In this document: piece by piece, positions 17,095 to 26,359 of the stretch | Position numbering within the stretch: position 1 is the stretch's first letter | Layout of the letters: each line of letters opens with the position of its first letter | NCBI RefSeq assembly: GCF_007990775.1 | Contig: NZ_BJXB01000007.1 | Coordinates: 62,001-126,000, forward strand | From: Deinococcus cellulosilyticus NBRC 106333 = KACC 11606 | Lineage (GTDB): Bacteria > Deinococcota > Deinococci > Deinococcales > Deinococcaceae | Length of the DNA stretch: 64,000 nt | Direction of reading: 5' to 3' | Translations under genes and position numbers: made by a program | Notes under the pieces: model-generated | The model's input: only the letters and a program-made list of their open reading frames with translations | What the model was told of the DNA's origin: nothing | The model's database searches: none

Positions 17095-19488
17095 TCACCA
17101 TCCTAGCCCCAAGCATGAGTATTGCCACATGCACTTGCGGTAAATGTTTCTACGCATGGGATCAAATCTGAATTGCTCTACAAACTCCTGCTGGTACTTT
17201 TGTTTGGCACGAAACAGTGCCACTGCAGGCACTTCTCCTTGTTGGAAGTAAGTCCAAAAATAGTGGTGGATAGGAATGGCAAAATCAAAAACATCAGCCC
17301 GATCTGATGAATAGTGGGTTCCTGAACAGCCAACAAAAGCCCTGGCACCCTCCATCAGGAATTTTAAACCAATCAATTCGTCGGGTGTACGGTCGATGAT
17401 GGGTGAGTCGACCCTCGCCTTTTTTCCACTGAGCAGTGATCCCCAGCAGCAACCTGTAAATACCACCTGTCCAGCTGAACCCTGGATGTTCATCAGGGCA
17501 ACGGTCTTTTTCTGGGACCCATCAGTCATTTCTCCCAGGTAAAGCTTCCCATCAAAATCGGTGCCATGAAGCATGATGTAGACCCTTTGGGCCTGAAATC
17601 TGTCATAAGGTATTTGAGAATGGAAAATGGGACCAGAAGCTTCCAGCTGGGCATTCGGATCGATCAATTTGAAGACCTTGTGAGCAAATGGGCGGTGCAT
17701 GTTGTAAATCCCAAAAGGGATCTGGGTCATTTGTGTGTCTGGAGTTGCCAGGGCTTTCAACACCAGTTCACTGGATTTGCCATCTGGGATGCGGGACACG
17801 GGAAGGCCCAGAGGGCCTTTACCATCTGGATCTGCATAGACATCATCAGACCAGACAATAAAATGGTCTATGTCGCTTTTTCGCTGTCCATCTGGGTCTT
17901 GCACACCAGTGTGATCAAAGGTGTCCACCCTGGCAAAGGGCACAACCATGTGACCACCAATCAACACCACCCCCTGGTAGAGCCCTGGATGGTTTTGTAA
18001 AGCAGCCAGAATCTCGCCAGAACAACTCTGATAATCACTTCCCTGCACATCCAGCAGCTCCTGTCCAGCAGCTGCAATCATTTGAACCACCTGTGCCATG
18101 CCATCAGCACCTATTCTGTTTTGCAATCGTGCTTTGCTGGTCACAAACAGCAGATGTGGCAGTTGTCTTCCGTTCGCAAGCACGAAGCTCTCTTCCATGG
18201 CTGCCAAATCACTCTTTTTTCCTTGTTTTGTTGTCGTCCCGAGACGCACAGCGGTATGATGGCTGAAAACCTTCTGGTCTATGTCCAGACCACCTGCATC
18301 TGAAGTCGCCCGGAAAAGGGTCCGGTCGTTGAGGTTGCCTCTAGAGGTTTGCAGCTGAACCCCAGATCCAACCTGTTTTGTGGCAGTCACCCAGCCGTTG
18401 CAAGACGTTCTGGCCCAACGGACAGCGGGTTGCTGGCTGAGCCATTCCAGCACTTCTGCATCTGGCAGTTCTCCCCTTCCCAGACCTCCAGAAATCAGAA
18501 AGGTTGTGCAATTCAGCGCCTCACCAACCTCCTGGTTCAAGGCGGTTTTGCTGCCGTGGTGACCCAGTTTGACCAGATCAAAAGGTCCATGTTGTCTGAT
18601 GTTGTCCAGAAGTGCAGCCATGGAATTCTCCAGGCTGCCCACACCAGGCTCAGCAAATTGCATGTCTCCTGAAAGCAACACCTTGAAATCAGGATGGTGC
18701 AGGACCATCACAATACTCTGGTTGTTCACCGCAGCGCCAGGCCGATCTGCGGTTCCAGCTGCCAGCAAAGAAAAACCTGCCGGGCCCGAATCTGCATCCA
18801 GAGCTGGTAGGACCTGACGTTTTAAACGGTCAATACGATCTGCACAGATCTGAAGCTGGTGCCCATCTGGACCAAGTATTTTCAGGTAATGCTGTTCGAG
18901 GATGTCTACAAGTTGCTCCAGCTTTGCTGAGTCTTCTGGTCTTCCATAATGCACCATGATCTCCGTCTGGCTTCTGAGGGCAGTAAGCATGGTTTCATAA
19001 CGTTCCCTGTCTTGCAGTGACTTTCTGGCCATGGCTGTCATTTCTGCTGCATCTGCCACAAGCATGTCATCGTTCACTTCTTCTCGAAAACTGAACCGCA
19101 GGAGGTCGGCATGGTCCACCACGGAAATAGAGCCTGCATCTGTTGTCAGGGCAGATGGAGTCCAGGCAGGCCATCCGAGCTCAGGATCACTAACCAGGGC
19201 ATACTTCACCTGTATCGTTGAGTGAGCCACCAGTTCTGGAAGACAACCTATGTGGTCACTGTGGGTATGGGTGACGATCAGACAATCAATCCGAACTGGA
19301 GCAGGCTCTCCCAGCAGTTTCTCAAGCTGTTCTGGAATGGAGACGTCCGAGGATGAAGCAAAGTTGTGCTGGTGTCCTCCATCTATCAGTACTCGAAACG
19401 ACCCGATTTCACACAGCAGACAATCTCCATATCGGGTGGACCCCACATCCAGCATGTGAATTTTAATGTCTTGCACAGGGATGATCAT
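17095..19488 (-). CDS. Metallo-beta-lactamase fold fused to caspase/gingipain-like protease
   Basis: 797 residues, no signal peptide. Residues 1-390 or so are a ComEC/Rec2-type metallo-beta-lactamase domain: HMLDVGSTRYGD, LIDGGH, the zinc motif THTHSDH (His74, His76, Asp78, His79), LLSGDM (Asp275) and LGHHGSK (His310-His311). Between strands it carries a helical insert (about 140-230). After a linker, residues of about 440-797 look like a clan CD cysteine protease near gingipain (C25) and caspases. The visible pattern is LPVSRIPDGKSSELVLKAL, then MLHGTDFDG with candidate catalytic His641, then VVFTGCCWGS with candidate Cys680/Cys681. It lies 9 bp downstream of the membrane-protein gene, in a stretch lower in GC than its neighbours. 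I know of no named system with this exact pair. A role in defence or stress signalling is inference. Confidence 0.75.
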   Translation of the reverse strand: MIIPVQDIKIHMLDVGSTRYGDCLLCEIGSFRVLIDGGHQHNFASSSDVSIPEQLEKLLGEPAPVRIDCLIVTHTHSDHIGCLPELVAHSTIQVKYALVSDPELGWPAWTPSALTTDAGSISVVDHADLLRFSFREEVNDDMLVADAAEMTAMARKSLQDRERYETMLTALRSQTEIMVHYGRPEDSAKLEQLVDILEQHYLKILGPDGHQLQICADRIDRLKRQVLPALDADSGPAGFSLLAAGTADRPGAAVNNQSIVMVLHHPDFKVLLSGDMQFAEPGVGSLENSMAALLDNIRQHGPFDLVKLGHHGSKTALNQEVGEALNCTTFLISGGLGRGELPDAEVLEWLSQQPAVRWARTSCNGWVTATKQVGSGVQLQTSRGNLNDRTLFRATSDAGGLDIDQKVFSHHTAVRLGTTTKQGKKSDLAAMEESFVLANGRQLPHLLFVTSKARLQNRIGADGMAQVVQMIAAAGQELLDVQGSDYQSCSGEILAALQNHPGLYQGVVLIGGHMVVPFARVDTFDHTGVQDPDGQRKSDIDHFIVWSDDVYADPDGKGPLGLPVSRIPDGKSSELVLKALATPDTQMTQIPFGIYNMHRPFAHKVFKLIDPNAQLEASGPIFHSQIPYDRFQAQRVYIMLHGTDFDGKLYLGEMTDGSQKKTVALMNIQGSAGQVVFTGCCWGSLLSGKKARVDSPIIDRTPDELIGLKFLMEGARAFVGCSGTHYSSDRADVFDFAIPIHHYFWTYFQQGEVPAVALFRAKQKYQQEFVEQFRFDPMRRNIYRKCMWQYSCLGLGW

Positions 19489-19497
19489 TGGTCTTCC

Positions 19498-21195
19498 TCA
19501 CTTTCCTCTTCCTGCAATAGAGAGACTGCCGATGGTCTGTCCTGTCAACTGGGCACCAGCACCTGCCAGAAACAGTGCAAGATAGTCGCGATAATCTGCA
19601 CCGAAAACAGGATTTGAGTCGTAATTGTTGGCAAAGACCACCATGCTCAGCAGGCAAACAAAAACCAAATACAACAAGAAACGCATCCAGAGTTTGGGGG
19701 TACTGTAAGGCACCACAAGGAGGTTCGCCATCACTCTGGTGAGGAAGATGCCCATGGAATTGGGCGGCTGGAGCTGTTTCCCTGCCTGCTCACCTTGCAC
19801 AGCTCCGTCTGCTTGGAGGATGGGGCGTGTCATCAGGTGGTCGATCATGTTGTTAATGTCATTCTTGATAAGCACCTGGTCAGAAAGCAGAAGGTTTAGA
19901 ATCTTGTTGAGCTCTGTAGGGTAATCTGTGATCTTGTCGCTGCTCTGATGAACTTTAACCAGTCTTGAGAACATTTCAATGCGCAGTGCGATCTGCTCAA
20001 TCAGTGGGTCCACCGTTGTCCTATCATGTTCTTCAACCAGCATTCGGGCAAACTTGAGGCGGTCCAAAAGAGTTGCAAGCATTTCAGGTGCCCTCAATTC
20101 TTGAGGCAGATCCTGGGAGAAAAGCGCAGTCATCTGGCGCTCCAGTTGATTGATTTTCAGATCACGTTCAGCTGCAGGCGAAGCATCATATGCCTTGAGA
20201 TGACTTGCCACAATGGCGATGAGAATTCCAAGAGCCAGAATCAGGCGGGCAAGGCCAGGACCATCTTTGATCGAGGCTTCAAAAGGCAGGGTGACCAGCG
20301 AACTGGATCCTACCACCCGAAACTGCATTTCACCTTTGTACAGCCCTGCCAGAAGATGCTCACCCTGATTTGAATCGAACAACAGGTGGGCAGCTCCCAT
20401 CTGGCTGCACACTTGACCACTCGCACAAGCTGCTGTTTCATCTGGCAATGCGGCCACTTTGATCTCTGGAGGAGGCTGAGGCCCTTCCGAATGGGACCTC
20501 GCAGTGGTGGTTTCTTGGGTCAACGGTGAACGAGTTGTGGATTGTTGAGCCAGAGCACAGGCATCCTGAGAGGCTTTGTCCTCAATTTCTGCGAGACAAC
20601 CGCGCAAAACCACATGTTTCAAAGACTGCTGGTGCATCAGAGACAGGGCAAGTGCAGTGACTTTGAAGTCCTGGCCAGTACTGCTGGTCAAAGGGAGACG
20701 CAACTGGAAATCCTCCCCTTCTTTGAACTGGTACTTGACCTGCGATTCAGAATTCACCAGCAGCTTCAAGTTGTTCTGCGAAAGCAGACGAACAGGTAAA
20801 TTTACTGTCTCTGTACCCTGGGTGAAAGTAAGTAGTCCACAATAAAGCCCCGCAGTCGGGAAAACACCTGTGATTCGGTAAATGGTATGTTCTGAAGTGT
20901 TCTGGCCTGGATCAAGCATCAATTTGACTTTATCCAGTGCTGCGCCTGCTTTGCTTTCCGATACCGCGAGGCAATCAAAAGGTTCCAGGGTTTCCATCCT
21001 CTGCAGAGCAAAAGTGCTCTTGATCTTCATGGGATTGGCTACACCGCTGATCTCGATTGAGACATCAAGGTTTTCACCCACACCACCTCGGATGCTTAAA
21101 GAGTGGGTCTGGAGAGCTAGTTTCTGCGCAACTGTACTGGAAAAACCCAACAGAAACAACATGCAAAAAAAGAGCTTCTTCAAGTCTACCAACAC
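19498..21195 (-). CDS. Membrane protein with Ig-like ectodomain, partner of MBL/caspase protein
   Basis: 565 residues, GTG start at 21195 with GGGAGG seven bases upstream. A signal peptide (residues 1-23, ending TVAQ) leads to about 300 extracytoplasmic residues rich in beta strands, resembling two Ig-like domains, with a Ser/Thr/Pro-rich linker and several cysteines. A membrane helix follows near 330 (GLARLILALGILIAIVAS). Next comes a predicted helical cytoplasmic part of about 150 residues with a possible coiled coil (RDLKINQLERQMTALF). Two more helices lie near 505 and 540. This architecture suggests an envelope sensor or anchor. It is first in the operon with the MBL/caspase-like protein, so it probably signals to or holds that protein. 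No family is recognised. Confidence 0.7.
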   Translation of the reverse strand: MLVDLKKLFFCMLFLLGFSSTVAQKLALQTHSLSIRGGVGENLDVSIEISGVANPMKIKSTFALQRMETLEPFDCLAVSESKAGAALDKVKLMLDPGQNTSEHTIYRITGVFPTAGLYCGLLTFTQGTETVNLPVRLLSQNNLKLLVNSESQVKYQFKEGEDFQLRLPLTSSTGQDFKVTALALSLMHQQSLKHVVLRGCLAEIEDKASQDACALAQQSTTRSPLTQETTTARSHSEGPQPPPEIKVAALPDETAACASGQVCSQMGAAHLLFDSNQGEHLLAGLYKGEMQFRVVGSSSLVTLPFEASIKDGPGLARLILALGILIAIVASHLKAYDASPAAERDLKINQLERQMTALFSQDLPQELRAPEMLATLLDRLKFARMLVEEHDRTTVDPLIEQIALRIEMFSRLVKVHQSSDKITDYPTELNKILNLLLSDQVLIKNDINNMIDHLMTRPILQADGAVQGEQAGKQLQPPNSMGIFLTRVMANLLVVPYSTPKLWMRFLLYLVFVCLLSMVVFANNYDSNPVFGADYRDYLALFLAGAGAQLTGQTIGSLSIAGRGK

Positions 21196-21541
21196 TTCAA
21201 ATCCTCCCGATTTTAGTTGGCATTCAAAGTGTCAGTGTAAGGTGCCTTTCTCAGGCTACCCCAAAAAAAAGAGCTTTTACTAAGGGAAAAGCTTTGAAGA
21301 AGATCAGGAAAGCACCCTATTGAATTTTAAGGGCTGATCTTTTCAAAGTCCAAATGCAAGCCTTCAAATGTCGATTTCATTTCGAAATCCCTTCCATCTG
21401 GTGGTTGCTCTGTGTACAGCAAGGCCTGAAAAGTGCCTATTCGTATGGAAATCGATTCGATGCTGGAGGTCCCAGATCGTACACTCATGGTGTTTTTATC
21501 GCTAAAACCAGGTCAATTGTGGCCTGTGCTGAAAGGAACCC
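21196..21541. other. 346-bp divergent spacer, AT-rich
   Basis: Divergent spacer between the membrane-protein gene and the lactonase-like gene. It is visibly AT-richer than the flanking genes. A possible minus-strand -10 (TAAAAT in CTAAAATCG) lies just before the membrane-protein ribosome site. I found no convincing -35, no long palindrome and no RNA gene. Confidence 0.5.
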
Positions 21542-22375
21542 ATGACACACCCCACCCCGCAGGACCTGATTTCCCGCATTGACCGCCTGAATGTGCCAGA
21601 AGGGCAGCTTGCCCTGTGGTCGCTGGGGCAGTCGGGTTTTGTGATCAAAGGTGGCAACACCATTTTTTACATTGACCCCTACCTCTCCGACTCCATTGAA
21701 GACATTGGAGGCCCCAGAAGGCGTTTCCCGATCCCTGCCGACCCTTCACAGATTCACCATGCCAGTGCGGTGTTTGCCACCCACGAGCACATGGACCATG
21801 CAGACGGTCCCACCCTTGGGCCCCTGATGCAGGCCTCACCGCAAGCCACCCTGGTGACCTCCTGGGAAGGTCGGGACGTGGCCTTGCAAGCTGGAGTCCC
21901 TGAAGACCGCATTGTGGTTCCCGTTCTGGGCGAAGCCCTGAAGCTGGGAGACCTGACCTACACCGCAATTCCTGCCGCCCATTACCAGCACGAATTGCGT
22001 GAAACAGGGCACGCCCGCTGGATGGGGTTTCTGATTGAGTGTGGTGGCGTGACAGTGTACCACTCGGGGGACACCATCGTGATTCCCGAGTTGCTGGATG
22101 CCCTGAAAGGCAAACACATTGATCTTGCCCTGCTGCCCATCAATGGACGGGACTTTCACCGGGAAAGCCAGGGACTGGTCGGCAACCTGTGGCCCGGAGA
22201 GGCCATTGAACTGGCCGTGCTGATCGGAGCAAAAGTGCTGATCGGTACCCACAATGACCTGTTCGATGGAAACCGGGTGAATCCGGGCATGCTCTTTGAT
22301 GAACTCGACAGACGCGCTCCTTTTCAGCGCTGTCATCTGCTGCAACCCGGAGAACTCTACCTGTTCGCAGAGTGA
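21542..22375 (+). CDS. UlaG-like metal-dependent hydrolase (L-ascorbate-6-phosphate lactonase family)
   Basis: 277 residues, metallo-beta-lactamase fold of the UlaG group. The metal motif is THEHMDH. DPYLSDSIED upstream, GHARWMGFLIECGGVTVYHSGDT in the middle and INGRDFHRES late in the protein are typical of UlaG-type lactonases. No signal peptide is present, so it acts in the cytoplasm. The ribosome site GAAAGGAA precedes the ATG. No other ascorbate genes are nearby, so the lactone substrate is uncertain. It is unrelated in sequence pattern to the ComEC-type MBL domain at 17095-19488. Confidence 0.8.
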   Translation: MTHPTPQDLISRIDRLNVPEGQLALWSLGQSGFVIKGGNTIFYIDPYLSDSIEDIGGPRRRFPIPADPSQIHHASAVFATHEHMDHADGPTLGPLMQASPQATLVTSWEGRDVALQAGVPEDRIVVPVLGEALKLGDLTYTAIPAAHYQHELRETGHARWMGFLIECGGVTVYHSGDTIVIPELLDALKGKHIDLALLPINGRDFHRESQGLVGNLWPGEAIELAVLIGAKVLIGTHNDLFDGNRVNPGMLFDELDRRAPFQRCHLLQPGELYLFAE

Positions 22376-22379
22376 GGCT

Positions 22380-22883
22380 TCAGAGGGCCTGGCACAAACT
22401 GGTCTTTCCAGTGCGGGTCAGGCCCACCACCACCCCACCGTCTGGGAGGTGCCGGACATCCAGTTTCAGGGACCCGATGTTCTTCTGGCGGGGAATGTCA
22501 TGCTGGATCAGCCAGAACTTCAGGAAGGCCCCCAGCTCACCCTGTTGATCTGCGCCCAGCTGGTAGCAGGTGCGCGCCACCCCGGACAGCAAACCACTGA
22601 TGCGAATGGCCTGCTGGTGGGTCATCTTGCGTCCAGCAAAATAAAACTTCATGACCTGGATGCGTGCAGCCCCCGTGGGAATCCCCAGACTCAGTGAAAA
22701 ATCCCGGTTGTCGAAAACAAAGCGGGCCTTCTGCGCTTCCACATCAAAGTAAGCCGCCTGTTGCCTGCGCAGCACCTGACTGAGGGGCAGTTCGGCAGCG
22801 TGGGACAGCATCAGGCCCCCCGCCAGGGTCAGGATCAGGGTCCTCAACACAAAGAAGAATTTTGATGCGGGTCCATCAAACAT
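22380..22883 (-). CDS. Exported protein of unknown function
   Basis: 167 residues. A hydrophobic N-terminal segment (FFVLRTLILTLAGGLMLSHA) looks like a signal peptide with cleavage after AHA or HAA. The mature part of about 135 residues mixes helix and strand (RFVFDNRDFSLSLGIPTG, LKLDVRHLPDGGVVVGL) and has two cysteines. No known domain is recognised. It converges on the lactonase gene with only 4 bp between the stop codons. Confidence 0.55.
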   Translation of the reverse strand: MFDGPASKFFFVLRTLILTLAGGLMLSHAAELPLSQVLRRQQAAYFDVEAQKARFVFDNRDFSLSLGIPTGAARIQVMKFYFAGRKMTHQQAIRISGLLSGVARTCYQLGADQQGELGAFLKFWLIQHDIPRQKNIGSLKLDVRHLPDGGVVVGLTRTGKTSLCQAL

Positions 22884-23015
22884 AGAGTGACTGAATTATT
22901 ACAGAAATGACCCTCTGGTGTTGTGATGGTGCCGTCAACCGCCAGAATGCTTATCTGGGATGAGAGAAAACAAAGACACTGGCAAAGGTGCTGTCTTCTG
23001 ACTGCACCCTCTGGA

Positions 23016-23047
23016 TGGGCCACCCGAAACGCTCCTCGGGCGGCCCA
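23016..23047. terminator. Hairpin downstream of carboxylesterase gene
   Basis: TGGGCC-A-CCCGA (23016-23027) pairs with TCGGG-C-GGCCCA (23036-23047), with one internal mismatch. It lies 10 bp after the stop of the minus-strand carboxylesterase gene. No T-tract follows. The rest of the 174-bp gap toward the exported-protein gene shows nothing else. Confidence 0.45.
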
Positions 23048-23057
23048 CTGAGAAAAC

Positions 23058-24599
23058 TTACCCTCTGGTCATCCAGCGTTCCAGCACCAGTTGACGCTCA
23101 GGATGTGGATCTGAGAACACCTGTGGAGGAAGATTCAATTCCATCAGGGTCCCCTGGCCTCCCTCCAGCCGAGGCCACACTGGAAGTCCTTCATGGTTGG
23201 GATCATGGTTTCTGGCGAAATGCACGTAAACCCGCTGCATGAGTTTAGAGAGTTCGAAGTCTTTTTCCGTCCAGGCGTACACCGGGTTTGAGTCCAGATT
23301 CCCCATGAAGTACTCGATGTCCGCAGAGTGCACCGCCCCTTTTGCAGGAGGGACCATTTCGGCTGCTGTGGCCTCACGGGTTCCTCCGGCAAGACCTGGC
23401 ACCTGGCCTGCAAAAGATTCGGTCATGTGGGGTCGGGGATGGCTGTACAGGTAACGGAAAACAGGGTGTCCTGCCAGACTGTGCAGCTCTGCCCATTTCC
23501 CAGTGCTGTACCCGATGAAGAGGTCTCCGGAGAGGGCAGTGGCAGCGTCATCCACCTCCTGGTCCGTCTGGGCGGGATACACCCTGAAAAGGTCATCTGC
23601 AAGCTCCCCGAATCTGCTCTGCAGGGTCTTCTGGTACTGTTCCACCGTGTAGGGTGGAGGTCCAAGCAAGAAACCGGCGTCCATCTCCTGGCTGTTCCAG
23701 CCCACCAGCAAGGGCACCGGGGCCTGCTGTTTCTGTGCAAACGTCTGCAGAGGCACTTCCCTGAAGAAATGCCCATCCACAACCGCAGGGAAGCCTGGGA
23801 TGCCAAAAGGTTCTGCGTGTTTCAGCAGGACCTCTGCAGGAAGCTGGCGCAGGTCTTCAAGGGTTGCCCCTCCTGCGGCCTCCATGAATTTCTGTCCTGT
23901 TCGCTGTCCCTCCTCAAGGGGCATGGCGGAGAGGGTCCCCAGCAGGGAACCGCTCGATCCGATGGCCGCAGAGAACAGATCCCTGGACAGAGGGGATGCC
24001 ATGTGCGCACTGACCGAGACCGATCCGGCGGATTCTCCTGCAATGGTCACCCGTTCCGGGTTGCCCCCGAAATATCGGATGTGCTCCTGCACCCACCTTA
24101 GGGCCAGGTTCTGGTCCAGGTAACCGAAGTTTCCCCCTTCAAGCTCAGGGTGACTGAGGAACCCAAACACCCCCAGGCGGTAATTCACCGTCACCACCAG
24201 CAGTCCCTGCTGTGCCAGTGCCTCACCATCGTAGCGGGGTTCGGAGCCATCTCCAGCCACATGCCCTCCGCCATGGAAGTACACCAGTACGGGCAGGTTG
24301 GCCTGTGGCTGGGGGTCAGGGGTCCAGACGTTCAGGTAGAGGCAATCTTCGGACACTGCAGGGGAACGAAACTGCATGTCTCCAAAAACCGGGAGCTGCA
24401 TGGCCCTGGGGCCAAACTGGGTGGCGTCCCTGGTGCCCTCCCAGGGAAGTGCGGGCTCAGGTGCCCTCCAGCGCAAAGGCCCCACCGGAGGCTGCGCGTA
24501 AGGAATGCCCAGATAAGCATGAATGCCTGACTCTTCGTGATACAGGCCCTTCAGGGCGCCCTGTTTCGGGAGGTTGAAGTGAGAACGTGGATTTTGCAT
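23058..24599 (-). CDS. Type B carboxylesterase (PnbA-like)
   Basis: 513 residues, alpha/beta hydrolase of the carboxylesterase type B family, normal length. The EDCLYLNVW motif (84-92), the oxyanion-hole FHGGGH and the nucleophile motif GESAGS (Ser190) are intact. A late GAVHSADIEYFMGN carries the likely catalytic histidine and WNSQEMDAGF the likely acid. No signal peptide is seen, so it is probably a cytoplasmic esterase of small esters. It lies 62 bp downstream of the M20 peptidase gene on the same strand and may be co-transcribed with it. Confidence 0.9.
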   Translation of the reverse strand: MQNPRSHFNLPKQGALKGLYHEESGIHAYLGIPYAQPPVGPLRWRAPEPALPWEGTRDATQFGPRAMQLPVFGDMQFRSPAVSEDCLYLNVWTPDPQPQANLPVLVYFHGGGHVAGDGSEPRYDGEALAQQGLLVVTVNYRLGVFGFLSHPELEGGNFGYLDQNLALRWVQEHIRYFGGNPERVTIAGESAGSVSVSAHMASPLSRDLFSAAIGSSGSLLGTLSAMPLEEGQRTGQKFMEAAGGATLEDLRQLPAEVLLKHAEPFGIPGFPAVVDGHFFREVPLQTFAQKQQAPVPLLVGWNSQEMDAGFLLGPPPYTVEQYQKTLQSRFGELADDLFRVYPAQTDQEVDDAATALSGDLFIGYSTGKWAELHSLAGHPVFRYLYSHPRPHMTESFAGQVPGLAGGTREATAAEMVPPAKGAVHSADIEYFMGNLDSNPVYAWTEKDFELSKLMQRVYVHFARNHDPNHEGLPVWPRLEGGQGTLMELNLPPQVFSDPHPERQLVLERWMTRG

Positions 24600-24661
24600 G
24601 TGGACCTCCTGGATTTGGACTGCATCCTGATTGTATTCCTCTGATGAGGAGGAACACAGGG

Positions 24662-26281
24662 TCAGGATTCACCCGAGCTCAGCAGGGCCAGACATGCCCG
24701 TTGGAGCACTTCAGGAAGCCATCCAAAAGCATGTCCCTCATGCACCCTTTCCCATTTCTGATGGTAATCCCTGCCCCAGGGACCGATGTTGACCACCGGA
24801 CAATTCAGGGGAACATCTGGAACAGTCCAGCGTTCTGGAACAGCGGCGTTTTGTGCCCAGGTCTCCAGGTCCTGAGGTCCAAGCCGTGGCGCAATGAAAC
24901 TCATGTCCGAGATTCCAGGGTAGAAAGAGCGCACCTTGAGGGAAAGTCCGTCCTTTTGAAGACCTCCCACCACCTCTTGCATGCAGGAGCGCACATGGAT
25001 CTCCTGTTCGCTGTCGCCCAGCAGGGTGCTGGGGTAGAAAGGTGGGGCGAAACCCACCACATACGCTGGCCCGGAAATTCGGGCCAGTGCGGCAAGGGAG
25101 GTGCAGCATTCCCGTGAAGCTGCCCTCGCGTCCAGTTTTGGATTCTGTGACAGGGCGTCACGGGTCCCTTCAGGGTCGCACTGGGATGCCCTTTCCACCA
25201 GTTCCTGAAAAGTCAGCACTGTGGCCTGATGGTCTGGCACGAACTGGAACTGGCGTCGGTGCAGCGTCTGGAGCGCATCTGCAAAGGACTGTATGCAGGC
25301 CTCCTTCAGAGAATTCAAAACATCGGCAGGCCTCCGGTGGTGGGTGAGCACGTTGAACACCGTCCAGGCCTGTGCTGGTGTGGTCACGTCGTAGCGGGAG
25401 CGGATTTCACTCTGGTAGAGCACCGTGATGGGGGGTGCAGGGTCTTCTCCTCCTTCCCCGAATGCAGGGTTCCATTCCAGCAGGCGCACCAGTTCACTGG
25501 ACAGGAAAGCTGCGTTGATGCCGTCGATGGGCGCTCCGCTGTGGGTAGGACAGCCCTGTATCCACACGAAGGGCAAGAGTTTTCCAACGCTGCCCAGAAA
25601 AATGGCCTGTCCATCTTCTCCTGTTTCCTGATCGGTGGTGGCATCCAGGTTGATGGCAGCCACCAGAGTCAGGTCATGCTGTTTCAGAACCTCTGGCAAC
25701 ATTTGCACGGCACTGCGCATGCCAAGTGAGGTTTCCTCTTCATCCGGGACAGCAATGAAAAGCAGGTTGCCCTGTGTGGAGGGGTCCCATTCGTGCAGGA
25801 CGGTCAGTCCTGCTGCCAGACCACTTTTCATGTCCAGCATGCCCCTGCCTGGCAAAAAGCCCTGCTGCAAATCCTGTTCCACTTTTGCTGGAAGTGCGCC
25901 AGAAAGCAGGGCTTCTTTCAGGGCTTCAGGGTGAAAGGCAAGGCTGGACAGATGGCCGAAATTCTCGGTGCCCACCACATCGTAATGTCCAGTCAGAATC
26001 ACCGTTTCTGGTCCCTGGCCCCGAACCAGCGCAAACAGAATTGGACGCTCGCAGGTGTCGTTCAGGGTGGGCATGAGCCACAGGTGGTGGGAGTGCCTCT
26101 GAAAACAGGTCCACTGGGACAGTTCCTGCATCAACCACGGTGCAAAACAGGCTTCTCCGGGCGTGCCTGTGATGCTGGGTTGCTCCACCATTTTGAGGGT
26201 GAGGTCACGGGCAAGGGAGAACCAATTTGAGGCACAGTCTTCTGCAGGCTGTCCAGAAGGGGCCGAAGTTGTTTTTGACAT
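24662..26281 (-). CDS. M20-family peptidase, RocB-like
   Basis: 539 residues, zinc-dependent M20 exopeptidase of the large RocB type linked to arginine utilisation in Bacillus. Metal-site motifs are visible in order: LTGHYDVV (His, Asp), GMLDMKSG (bridging Asp), PDEEETS (catalytic Glu pair) and NLDATTDQ. The length fits RocB rather than the usual 370-450-residue M20 enzymes. It is divergent from a LysR-type regulator with a 78-bp spacer, the usual layout for local control. The substrate is unknown, as RocB's own reaction is not well defined. Confidence 0.85.
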   Translation of the reverse strand: MSKTTSAPSGQPAEDCASNWFSLARDLTLKMVEQPSITGTPGEACFAPWLMQELSQWTCFQRHSHHLWLMPTLNDTCERPILFALVRGQGPETVILTGHYDVVGTENFGHLSSLAFHPEALKEALLSGALPAKVEQDLQQGFLPGRGMLDMKSGLAAGLTVLHEWDPSTQGNLLFIAVPDEEETSLGMRSAVQMLPEVLKQHDLTLVAAINLDATTDQETGEDGQAIFLGSVGKLLPFVWIQGCPTHSGAPIDGINAAFLSSELVRLLEWNPAFGEGGEDPAPPITVLYQSEIRSRYDVTTPAQAWTVFNVLTHHRRPADVLNSLKEACIQSFADALQTLHRRQFQFVPDHQATVLTFQELVERASQCDPEGTRDALSQNPKLDARAASRECCTSLAALARISGPAYVVGFAPPFYPSTLLGDSEQEIHVRSCMQEVVGGLQKDGLSLKVRSFYPGISDMSFIAPRLGPQDLETWAQNAAVPERWTVPDVPLNCPVVNIGPWGRDYHQKWERVHEGHAFGWLPEVLQRACLALLSSGES

Positions 26282-26359
26282 GGACCCATGCTAATGGGGG
26301 TGGGAATGCACGCTCAACCGAATGCGTTCATGGCGTGACATGTGGTATGAATGTTTTCG

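Noticed and set aside
16675..21195. Operon considered as a bacterial gasdermin system
   Set aside because: It has a caspase-like protease, but neither partner looks like a gasdermin. One is a signal-peptide membrane protein with Ig-like parts and the other is only 96 residues.
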